Source: Omphalotus guepiniiformis (taxonomy: Eukaryota > Basidiomycota > Agaricomycetes > Agaricales > Omphalotaceae). From it: a stretch of DNA of 64,000 bases. Below the pieces are notes generated by a model. The model was not told where the DNA came from. It made no database searches and saw nothing but the letters and a program-made list of their open reading frames with translations. The translations under genes were made by a program, and so were the position numbers. Below are positions 35,501-44,106 of this stretch, piece by piece (position 1 is the stretch's first letter; every line of letters begins with the position of its first letter). The stretch is from NCBI GenBank assembly GCA_028554645.1, contig JAQOOI010000063.1, positions 744,001 to 808,000 of the forward strand, given 5' to 3'.

Positions 35501-36765
35501 TGGCATGTCATGTCCGTAAAAAAAAAAAAACTTTGAGCTTAGCTGGCTTTCGTGCCTGACATATCGAAGGTCTTCGAGGTCCACGTGCGATTCAGGAACT
35601 GATAACCTGTTTTCAAATCCATACAAGGTAGTCTCTGAACTGCCAAACCAACAAAAGGGAGGTTCCATTCGTGCAAGACCATAACCACCAGTCGAGACAG
35701 ACCCAGATGACAAAGCTCCGCCGCTATCGACCAGTTCAGTTGCGCAACATAGGAATATGAATAATAAATACCGTACCGAAACGAAGGCTCATGCACGACT
35801 TCGTGCATGTCCCCACGGAGGGTAACGTATGGTGTGGCGTACTTCGTGGATGATGTTCTGCGAGGTCCGGTGCTTCTACCGGAGACACCGGAGAAAGAAA
35901 TCTGGATAAGCGAAGATACACACCCCACCTTGATCAACAGGGAGATCTGTCGAATTTGCGAGACAAGTCAGCCATTATCGAGCGAACCAGGATGACGAGA
36001 GGATTGTTAGGAACGAACACGGTGTACGACATACCACGAACCTGATATTCTTGATACCGAAAGTCCACTGTAAAGGCTCTATGTGGCACTAGAAATAGTT
36101 GAAAACGGAGTTACACAAGTTGCCACCGGACTCTCAGGCAAGTGGCTGGTCTAAAATTGAGACTATGATGTCAAGTTTGCAAGCATCGAGTAGCTGAAAA
36201 TAAGCAGGAGAGAAAGCCACGGATATGAGCTGTAGAAGACGTGGAAAGATAAGGAGTTTATCTAGAATATAGTTGTAGTCGTACTTAGGAGGGAAGGACA
36301 TTTGAACTGAAAAAGGAAGGAAGGAGATTGAAGTTCGGGGGTAATTCTAATGCTACGCGCGTATACAGCCGCCTCTTTCTTTCTTTCTTGATCAGTAATA
36401 CGGATCCTAAAGCCAATCTACGCCGCAAGATCGACTTGCTCTTTGGGAAAACTCCAAATTGTTCTTCTTTCATGTCTCTATACTACATGACTTTTTCATC
36501 AGCTGAATGAAATATCTCAACTTCAATAGTATATCCATCGGATGCGCTCGGAATCTCAATGTCTATTCTATTGGCTCGTTTCCTCGTCCCTGCATCTCTT
36601 CTTGCTTTTCTGGCTAAATTTCTTCCGCAGGGCATATCATAAACGCAACGGTGCACTCAGTTCACATAACCGAGATGCTGTTTCTGTCCATCCAGGAGGA
36701 AGCAATTGCCGTCACTCTTGTAACTTCTCAGATCCTATCTCAGCCCTGCTATGCGTGAATGGGCC
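32531..36765. other. Gene-poor stretch
   Basis: About 4.2 kb with no reading frame I can support on either strand and no clear splice-linked exons. It holds a 16-bp exact repeat (35044-35059 and 35824-35839), small tandem duplications near 34630-34670 (AAGTCATCTTCCG and GACTCCG, each twice), and a 13-A run near 35518. It may contain decayed transposon sequence, to judge by the copia relic at its left end, or more micro-exon genes that I missed. Confidence 0.5.
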
Positions 36766-36768
36766 AGC

Positions 36769-36775
36769 TATAAAA
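36769..36775 (+). promoter_or_regulatory. TATA box of the micro-exon Cys-rich gene
   Basis: A perfect TATAAAA stands 89 bp before the ATG at 36858, followed by a pyrimidine-rich leader (ACTACTACTTTTCTCTCG). The layout supports a real transcription start for the gene with tiny exons downstream. Confidence 0.55.
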
Positions 36776-36857
36776 CGACGCTATGCGTTTAGCTAGTGCC
36801 CTATCGTACAACCGGAAAGTACTCGCAATCCAACTACTACTTTTCTCTCGTCTCCTT

Positions 36858-37451
36858 ATGTGCTATTGGCGTCGGTGAGCATTTACACCTCCTCGATGGT
36901 TTCTGGCGCGTCGCCTGCTGACGTTCACTATTGCGGCAGCGTTTTCAACCTTTATACCAAGTAGGCGCTATTTGACCTTTTTTAGTCATTGTCGAATGAC
37001 CAACAATGTCCGTCCAGGTGTGGCCATGGTGTCAACCTGGTATGTATCTTGGGCCTCGCTGGATAACCGTTTCTCAACTCCACCCTCCTTGGCATAGCCT
37101 GAAGAAGAGGTACATATTGTCGTGCTTTGCAAGTTTTGTTCCCAATCTTACGGTTGGTGCTCGCAGATCAAGTGTGACCTGGTGAATTGTAAATTTAGCC
37201 CTGCCCATCCCACCAACTGCAGGCCACCTCAGTGCCTCACAACGTGCTGGCAATAGTAAGTTGATGTTGTCCGCTCTTCCAGAATACCGCTCCTTCTCAC
37301 ACTCTTGCTCTTGCTGTCCTTCAGTCATCAGTACCCACAGCAGTATTGTGCGTACCATACACTGGCTTTTCGCTTCGAGTTCTTCCAACTGATTCATTGC
37401 TTTTCAGCACCACATATAGACCAATACTGCCCCAAGTGCGCTCGAAGATGA
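36858..37451 (+). CDS. Small Cys-rich protein encoded by seven micro-exons
   Basis: Seven exons (36858-36874, 36940-36960, 37018-37039, 37098-37109, 37167-37255, 37325-37347, 37408-37451) sum to 228 nt, 75 residues; no exon exceeds 89 nt. The protein starts MCYWRRVFNLYTKCGHGVNL and continues PEEEIKCDLVNCKFSPAHP, NCRPPQCLTTCWQYHQYPQQ and SPHIDQYCPKCARR. Ten Cys and three His are arranged like a zinc-binding or disulfide protein. I recall similar short conserved hypothetical proteins (CGH, NCxFSPxHP, TCWQY, CPxC) in agaricomycetes, but know no function. Every intron has GT/AG ends and phases agree, and there is a TATA box upstream. The intron 37110-37166 is 57 nt and stop-free. No signal peptide. 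Confidence 0.78.
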
Positions 37452-37734
37452 TGATGCGTGCATATTCACAGGACTGAGCTACATACAATACAATTCCTAT
37501 ATAGTTATAGACAACATCTCCGAGATCGATTCAGTTACAAGAAGAATGCTATACTTCTTTCCAATCGATTCGATTTAATGTATCACGTCTTCTCGAACCG
37601 AAAAGTTTCCACAGATACCAGGAGCAGAGCCAATGCAGAACTCAGAGACAGAGGGACAGTGAGAGGGGCGTGAAGGCACGCTCCGGCAGCTATTGTCAAG
37701 GTTTGTGCGACAAGTTTCCGAGCAAATGGCAACA

Positions 37735-38214
37735 TCACTCGTCTCCAATATCATGCTTTTTCTTCAATGCTGCCAGTTCTTCTTCACGACGGGCCAAATC
37801 AGCTTTTGCAGCAGCGGCATCCTGTTTAGCTGGCATGTGGTATAATACGACAATGTATCGCTCTTGAAGGTGGAAACCGTTCAGATGATCAAGGGCATTC
37901 TTTGCCTGTAATTTAACCAAGTTAGCTCGGTCTTGAAAGGGCAGAGTTTTTCACATACATCCATAACATCATCAAATACAACGAATGCTGTTCCTTTCGT
38001 CTTTTGCTCACTCCCTATCCGTATTTGACGAATGCTTCCATATCGTCCAAACAAGTCGTAGAGATCCTCTCCGGTAATTTGATAGTTTAAATTCTTCACG
38101 AACAAGATACGGTTAGCACCTGGAGGTAGTTTTGTCTACAAGTCAAACCAAGAGTTATGTGAAAGTTTTGTGTAGAGAGAAAATTGAGCTTACCGTGGGT
38201 CGTGCGAGCGCCAT
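37735..38214 (-). CDS. SF3B6: Splicing factor 3B subunit 6 (SF3B6/p14)
   Basis: SF3B6 is the small RRM subunit of U2 snRNP SF3b that contacts the branch-point adenosine. Three exons (38194-38214, 37959-38135, 37735-37905) give 122 residues, close to the 125 of human p14. After MALARPTTKLPPGANR comes the RRM: RNP2 ILFVKNLNY, then ITGEDLYDLFGRYGSIRQIR, RNP1-like GTAFVVFDDVMD, and AKNALDHLNGFHLQERYIVV. The C-terminal helix with EEELAALKKKH is as in orthologues. It is a near-textbook match with no odd features. Confidence 0.95.
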
Positions 38215-38410
38215 GGCTCAGACCAAGTCGTTAGCTTAGAGTCGAGAGAAATGTTATTTGGTTCCAAAGCCTCCGGTAAATACACTTGTCATGTGATTCT
38301 CAATTATTTCAAGTTTAGCTGCCAGTACTGTGACTTTCGACTTAGAGCCATATCTAAAGCACTAGAACGGGCATGATATAGTAATTTTGATTCCCGCAAA
38401 GTACTACTTA

Positions 38411-39349
38411 CTACATTACAACGAAGAAAATGAAGCCGCACAAGATTAAACTCCAAGCACCTCTCCCCCGCAAGATATCGCTGCTCACTTTAGCACTAGA
38501 AGTTGCCGCACTAGGGCTGGTGCTTGGGACAACGCTAGCTGAGCTAGGAGACGTGACAGAGGCCTGAGACGCCGAGCCAGAGGCCGTGGTGGAAGAATTA
38601 CTAGGCCCGGTCAGGAAGAATGTTCCGGCAATCGGGCTTCCAAGTCCAACAGCTTGACCGAACGTGGTCAAGTTGAAGTTGTTTCTCATGGTCGAGGCAT
38701 TGACTAGCGAAGGAGCTACGGAATCAAAACTGTCCGGCTGCAGAAACACAAGAGCAACGTATCTGCATTTAGCAAGTGTTGAACGACATTCAGGATCGTA
38801 CTGAGCTTTAGTTCAAGGGGGATAAAACACACCGGTGAGGGTCTGAACCTGCTGGCGGGGTTGGATTCACAAAGTCTGTCAAGGCCGCGCTCGTGTTCAC
38901 GAGCATTCCAGAGCCATCGACATGAAAGTCGGCCCCTAACAAATGACGAAATTGCGATATTGACGTGTTTTGGGGAGTGGGGGCATCAGGATCGACGATG
39001 GTCAACACGTACGAAATACTGGATGGAATCGTAGCGTTGGCCGTCAAGAAAAATTGTGGTTCATTCAGCGTCTCTGAGTAAGGCAACGGGTTAGTCTGCA
39101 TCTTCTCCAATTGACAGTCTACTTACGCTCCATGGTCAAGTTAATTCCGGGCGTTACATTGAGAGTCTGCTGAGTGGACGGATCTGTGAAGACCACTTCC
39201 AGTATAGCCATTGGATCAAAAGAAGGTAGCACATCCGGTACAATATTGGCCTGTTCGAAGGCTTGCGTCACATCAGATAGTGATGGCTCGGTTTGCGCAT
39301 AAGCTGAACCTGCAAGAAAAAGAGTTGCGACGACGAATGTGAAAAGCAT
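38411..39349 (-). CDS. Secreted, probably GPI-anchored PEBP-like protein
   Basis: Three exons (39127-39349, 38833-39073, 38411-38762) give 271 residues. A signal peptide is clear (MLFTFVVATLFLAGSAYAQT). The phosphatidylethanolamine-binding protein fold shows TANATIPSSISYVLTIVDPD then APTPQNTSIS, the DPDAP ligand-site motif, FRHLLGADFHVDG, and PPAGSDPHRYVALVFLQPDS. Several Asn-X-Ser/Thr sites suggest glycosylation. The C-terminus is a Ser/Thr/Ala-rich stalk ending in the hydrophobic WSLILCGFIFFVVM, a GPI-signal type. PEBP proteins bind phospholipid heads or inhibit proteases; the extracellular role is unknown. A TATA box lies only 39 bp upstream of the ATG. Confidence 0.9.
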
Positions 39350-39387
39350 TTTTTCCTCAAAAAGTGCTGGACACAAATGCTGTAGCA

Positions 39388-39394
39388 TTTTATA
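39388..39394 (-). promoter_or_regulatory. TATA box of the PEBP-like gene
   Basis: TATAAAA on the minus strand (in CAGTATAAAATGC) stands 39 bp upstream of the ATG at 39349. Such a short distance implies a very short 5' untranslated leader. Confidence 0.55.
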
Positions 39395-40716
39395 CTGACT
39401 AGCCCGCTGAGAACCAGATGATTTATTATGGCATGCCTTGGGAGATGTCGCATGCAAGGTGAGAATGACAAGAATACCCGTGTGAAGGTCGAGCAATATG
39501 ATTCGCAGCTGCAAAGCGCAGGTACAGTCGAGGGAGTCAGTAACTGAGATTCAACATTTGAAATTGTTTGCCTTCCAGAATTGAATCGGGAGAGCGAAAG
39601 AATCCAGCACATTGTAAACATTTCAGGTGAAATGAAAAGTGCCAGGGACTGGCGTAAGGCACCTTCAGTATTGATTATATACCATGTAAGAGGAGATTCC
39701 TTGCAAAGAAGGAATGATGGGAGAGGTTACAAGATTTGCTGAGTGTTTTGAGAATAAGAAGAGCAGTAGGAATGAATGGAAAGCTCAAAAGAGAACCGTT
39801 CCGGTCTACTGTGTGCAGGTCCATCAAGAACTAGGGTTGGGTAGCAGAAGTCAGAGTTTGCACCGCCGTCATCAATGCGCAGCACAATGGTGGTAGCTCC
39901 AGCTCTCCATTTCTGCGAGTGTTCGGCTGCTTCTACCAGGCATGCCCTTCATACTCTAGAAAAACATTATCCAGACTCGGCAGTCCATTCCCGGAGACCT
40001 ATTGAGTCGCAGCAGCCGCTCTTGTCGGTTCCATGAGCGAGGGATATCAGCGTAATTTGTCCCATTGCAGTACCGCTTCGGATGGGCCAGTTATTTATAA
40101 GAAGTCTCTATGGTGAATAGAATAGCGTCGGTGTTTGGAACCACTCCAGAATGAGTCTTCTTGTACATCGTGAACCGATGTTCTTGGTGAATAGGTTCGT
40201 GGGTGACTGGGAACGTTTGAATTGGGGGGTTTTTGCCAAGTATCGCAAATGTTACTTGTTTCTGGATGCGATGTCCCGGAATGATCCAAATCGCGTTCAC
40301 CAACCAAGACTCCGAAGATCAAGAATGCTGCTACCCGCTCGCAGGTTATGATGAGGGATAGTGATCCTCCAGCTGTATGCCAGATATTGTCGACGTGAGA
40401 AGGCTTGAAAGACTATGGTGCGAAAATTGAAGTAACAAAGCAAAAGCTATAAGCTGCCGTAAGACTGAAACGGCTGTTCCTTGAATGATATGTCCGGAAT
40501 GCTCGGTTTTCAGCTTCAAAGGCAGTGCCCTCGCTACGACCAGAGCTATATATTCAGCTTTCGGTCAATGTTGCTGTTCTTTGTCGTGCTGGTCACCTAC
40601 AACATTCAAAATTGGACTATCTGGTGCTGGTCACCATATTCAGTATTCAATCTACGGCTCTCAATCCTCTCTTCACGACTTGGTACGACTAATAACGTTC
40701 AAGGGCGTCGGTAGGC
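39395..40716. other. Intergenic, divergent promoters
   Basis: About 1.3 kb between the PEBP-like gene and the four-TM gene. Frames of 70-91 codons at 40091-40322 and 40485-40760 show no domains or good splice links and are not called. Confidence 0.55.
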
Positions 40717-41693
40717 ATGCGCAAGCCTGCTTTACCTTCTCTCTCAATAATACCCAGTAAATTCCCTCACCCTGTTCAGCAACATGACGTCCCCAATATC
40801 CCTCGTTCCTTGCTGTATCTCGCTTCGGCTTCGCTTTTAGTGTCATTCATCCTCTTCATCGTGTCCATGCTCGATCTGGGCTATCTGTCACTCTTTCTGT
40901 GCCCTCCAACTTCATTGTTCACCATCGCTTATTTCACAATCGTACTGGTCTTATCCCAGCGCAAACGAGCGCCAGAGGATCCATCGTACTTCTCTACAGT
41001 GATCCTCTGCGCCTATCTTTTGGCCCTTCTTTGGCTTGTTGCGCTCATACTGACCATTGTGGTCTACACTGCATGGAAAGACCAGGTCAAGTCTCTCAAT
41101 CGATGTGGAATGCATTCGGTATCCGCCTTCACTCAAGGGCTACAATGTTTCCTTTGTGTTGTCAATCTTGGACTTGTCGGTGGATTTGCGGGGAAGGGAC
41201 ATATGATTGCATACTCTGAGGGTGAACCAGAGCATTGGAGACCTAAAGCGAAATCCAGTAGCAAGGTGAGTACATGCATTCTACTCCATTATTTACTGAT
41301 TGATTTGAATTGTATTAGCTCGAACAAGGTCGTCCCAGTACCGCCCTCAATGATATTGATATTCAAGCATGGATTGCTACGGGTGAAAATACACAGAATG
41401 AAAAGGACGCAGATCATACACACCCAAACGAGGACGCATATCAACCAAACTCAGCCGTTTCAGACAGCTATTATCGGTATCCAGAAGCAGATAAGGAGAG
41501 CAATCATTCGGAAGAAGACAATCGAGACTCATACTACTCACAGCACGATGTTGAAGCATCGGTGCCCCCGGATGATTATGGAATAGAAGACTATTACATG
41601 AATGAATCTGGGAAGAATGACGCTGAAGTATGGCGTCCCGAGGATTCAGGGGACCGTTTTGAAACTATTGCGTTGGGGGATTCCAGGAGGTGA
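40717..41693 (+). CDS. Four-transmembrane (MARVEL-like) protein
   Basis: Two exons (40717-41265, 41319-41693) give 307 residues. Four hydrophobic segments are clear: LLYLASASLLVSFILFIVSM, SLFTIAYFTIVLVLS, STVILCAYLLALLWLVALIL and FLCVVNLGLVGGFAG. Loops are short, as in the MARVEL/SUR7-like group of fungal plasma-membrane proteins. The second exon adds a soluble C-terminal tail of about 125 residues, acidic and rich in Ser, Tyr and Asp (YYMNESGKNDAEVWRPED), likely cytosolic. The frame runs on across the 53-nt intron only by shifting, so the intron call is well supported. No more precise family is recognised. Confidence 0.83.
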
Positions 41694-41888
41694 TAGTTGC
41701 TCATGTCGTGAATTGTAGCATAGTATATTGTTAAATAATATTATAGTCCATTAATTTATTCTAGAGAACTCTTCTAATCGCACCACTCTCCGTCTCGTTT
41801 TGGTCGCCCTGTGCTCAGCGGCATACAGAGCTTGTTTCGAGCCCGTGAAACGCGTTTCACCACATTCTCCGTCAGCGACATCATAGCA

Positions 41889-42293
41889 TTACTTCCCGAG
41901 ATGTGCCAACCTCTCCACTTGTGCACAGGCATCCTGTCCTCTCGCACAGATAACCGTACCGGATCCCGATATTTCGCTGTCTGGTATAATGCATTTGACG
42001 TCCTCTACATCGGGACACGGACAATCTACAGGACTCTTGACGCAGTCAAGGGTTGGACAAAGATATTGAGAGCATGACACTGACGTAGTAACCACATTAA
42101 TTAGAGTTCTGAAGACATGAAGAGAGCGAGACGCACCGCTCTCCAAGTGCGAGGCCCACTGGGATCCTTCGTGCCGCTGTTGCTGCTGTTGCTGCTGCTG
42201 TTGACGGAACATATTATCGAAAAAGTTGAATTGGGCCGTAGCGAAAGATACAGCGCATAGGAATGCTAGTAATACAGGGAGAATTCGATGCAT
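41889..42293 (-). CDS. LCL2: LCL2 (long chronological lifespan protein 2) homologue
   Basis: Lcl2 is a small fungal ER/secreted protein linked to ER-associated degradation and lifespan. Two exons (42137-42293, 41889-42079) give 115 residues. The signal peptide is MHRILPVLLAFLCAVSFATA, followed by QFNFFDNMF and a poly-Gln run of nine residues coded by a CAG/CAA tract. The family core is GSQWASHLES joined to VSCSQYLCP, then VDCPCPDVEDVKCIIPDSEI and CARGQDACAQVE. The intron 42080-42136 is 57 nt and free of stops, so unspliced reading inserts 19 residues inside the core; orthologues lack this insert. Confidence 0.92.
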   Translation of the reverse strand: MHRILPVLLAFLCAVSFATAQFNFFDNMFRQQQQQQQQQRHEGSQWASHLESGASRSLHVFRTLINVVTTSVSCSQYLCPTLDCVKSPVDCPCPDVEDVKCIIPDSEISGSGTVICARGQDACAQVERLAHLGK

Positions 42294-42749
42294 GATAGTA
42301 GTTCTCTGAGTCTATGCGCACTCAAAGAATTAGACGAAATGTTGTCTACGTGGCTTATGAATCACGTGCTGGGGCTCTAAGTATAATAGATTGCTCCAGG
42401 ATTGCTCCTTGTTCAAATAGCAAGATAAAGGCGAAATATAAAGGAAACTATGTGTACGGTGTAGTAAGTGTGCCGCATTACTAGCAGAATATAAGTAGGG
42501 GGTCATGAAAAGTCGTAAGCGGGGGGTAGGCTGTGTTCCAACATCCTCTGGGGAGACGAACGAAAGGTGAACGAAATATGAGGAATAAGGAGCGCGAGTA
42601 GATGCTATTCAATAATGATGATTGATGCGTGGATAGATAGGTAAATAGATACGGATGAAGAGGGGGCTATACAAGTGTCGAGTGAGGACTGAGGCCAGAG
42701 ACTCAGAGGTAACCAGATGACCCAATTACTTCAGGTCGCGACTACCTGC
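42294..42749. other. Intergenic
   Basis: About 455 bp. It holds the LCL2 upstream region and the 3' region of the next minus-strand gene. No supported frame. Confidence 0.6.
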
Positions 42750-43730
42750 TCAAAGATGCTCGTCGTTATCAATCCCACTGGCTGCCTCAACTTCATTCTT
42801 CATGATACGTCGCCTCTGCTTCCTCTCGTCTTCCGTGACCGCAGGTGTTCCAGCTTTCGAGCTCGAGCGTAAGCCCGGTCGACGCGGTGTAGGGCTTGTG
42901 ACATCCTGCCGTTCCTTCGTAGCCACCTTCCTGGGCGTAGCAGGAGTTGATTTAGCTTTGAGCAATTTCTCCAACTCTCTCTTCTTGGCCGCAGGGGTAA
43001 GAAGTAACGACTTCATGTCGGAAGAGGCAGGTTCTGTCACGGATTTTTTCATTCTCCTCCTTGGTGCTATGTTCTCCTTGTGCTCCTCCTTCTCCTCTGT
43101 CATCGTTTCGAGATCGACCGCGTGCACGACCACAGCATGTGCATCCCGATGCACTGCGAAGCCTGGATAATGGATAGACTGGGGATCAGAGAAAACTGGA
43201 GGTTCGCGTGGAATGAACTGTAGAGTGGTCGAAGGTCGGGAGGAAGGGAGCCGTTCAGGACTAGCAAAGAAGTCGTCAAGAGGATCCAAACCACGCGAAG
43301 GCGTCGATTTCGCCACTGTCTTGGATCGCGATTCCGGAGTACACGCTGGGCTACGAGACGACGAAGCTGTAGCAGGAGAGGTACTATCACGTCGAGCGAG
43401 AGATAGGAGGTCGGTCGACGGCTTAGGAGCCCCAAAGTCAAGCTTTTTGGCAGGACTGTCAGGTCCCAACAGATCGCCGAAATAAGCTGGAGATGTAATT
43501 CTACCACGAAAGGGGCTTTTTATCGTCTTTTCAGGCGAGAAAATGCCTTCCTGAGTCAGAATGCGGCGTTTTGCAGGGCTGAAAAGGCTTGGACCATCTG
43601 GTGAAAGAGTTCGTTTGTTGGGGCGACTGCTGCCTGCCTTGCTGGGGAAGATGTTTGGATTTGCAGGCAGGAAGCTATCTAGAGGCCATTCACGCAGAGG
43701 ACCTGGTCGTTTGGTGGTTGATAGCGACAT
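42750..43730 (-). CDS. Disordered protein with KEN box and many SP/TP sites, probable cell-cycle protein
   Basis: A single exon codes 326 residues with ATG at 43730. No domain is recognised. The protein is basic and mostly disordered. It has many proline-directed sites close to basic residues (TLSPDGPSLFSPAKRR, FSPEKTIKSPFRGR, LTPAAKKRELEKLL, STPATPRKVATK), the pattern of CDK substrates. It also has a KEN box (EEHKENIAPRRR) and a possible RxxL D-box (RPGLRSS), the marks of APC/C targets. The Lys/Arg-rich C-terminus ends SGIDNDEHL. This suggests a protein destroyed in mitosis or G1, perhaps securin-like, but that is inference. Absence of introns is unusual in this window. Confidence 0.83.
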   Translation of the reverse strand: MSLSTTKRPGPLREWPLDSFLPANPNIFPSKAGSSRPNKRTLSPDGPSLFSPAKRRILTQEGIFSPEKTIKSPFRGRITSPAYFGDLLGPDSPAKKLDFGAPKPSTDLLSLARRDSTSPATASSSRSPACTPESRSKTVAKSTPSRGLDPLDDFFASPERLPSSRPSTTLQFIPREPPVFSDPQSIHYPGFAVHRDAHAVVVHAVDLETMTEEKEEHKENIAPRRRMKKSVTEPASSDMKSLLLTPAAKKRELEKLLKAKSTPATPRKVATKERQDVTSPTPRRPGLRSSSKAGTPAVTEDERKQRRRIMKNEVEAASGIDNDEHL

Positions 43731-44106
43731 GATGGCGGTTAGAAAGAAAGTGACGGCAGTATTAGTCGAGGACTGGGGAAGAAATAAAAATCTCCGTGCT
43801 CATGTAAGACTCCTAACACCGCTTGTTGGGGTCCCATCATTGTTCGCATCACGTGAGTGTGACAGTTCGCGCCTCAAACGGCCACATTGGCTCAGACATG
43901 ACTCGATTTGGAGAACAAAGCGCGTTACATGCATGAAAGGCATGTTTCGAGGACCATCAGAGAGAAGCTCAAATATGAATCTTCGTCCCAGGAAGACAAC
44001 AAAATACCGAAGAGACGCGAGAAACAAAAGACACAGCCCGTTATAGTGTAAAGATTCCTATTATAGACACAGATGTACTTTTGAGGTTGACAATAAACAC
44101 GCATTG

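Noticed and set aside
37098..37255. Single longer exon with extra Cys (VVLCKFCSQSYGWCSQ) in the micro-exon gene
   Set aside because: That part has good GT/AG ends (37110-37166), and removing it gives PEEEIKCDLVNCKFSP, which fits the remembered family better.
43561..44046. 161-codon plus-strand frame
   Set aside because: It lies antisense to the start of the KEN-box gene, is Arg-rich as antisense shadows often are, and has no domain.
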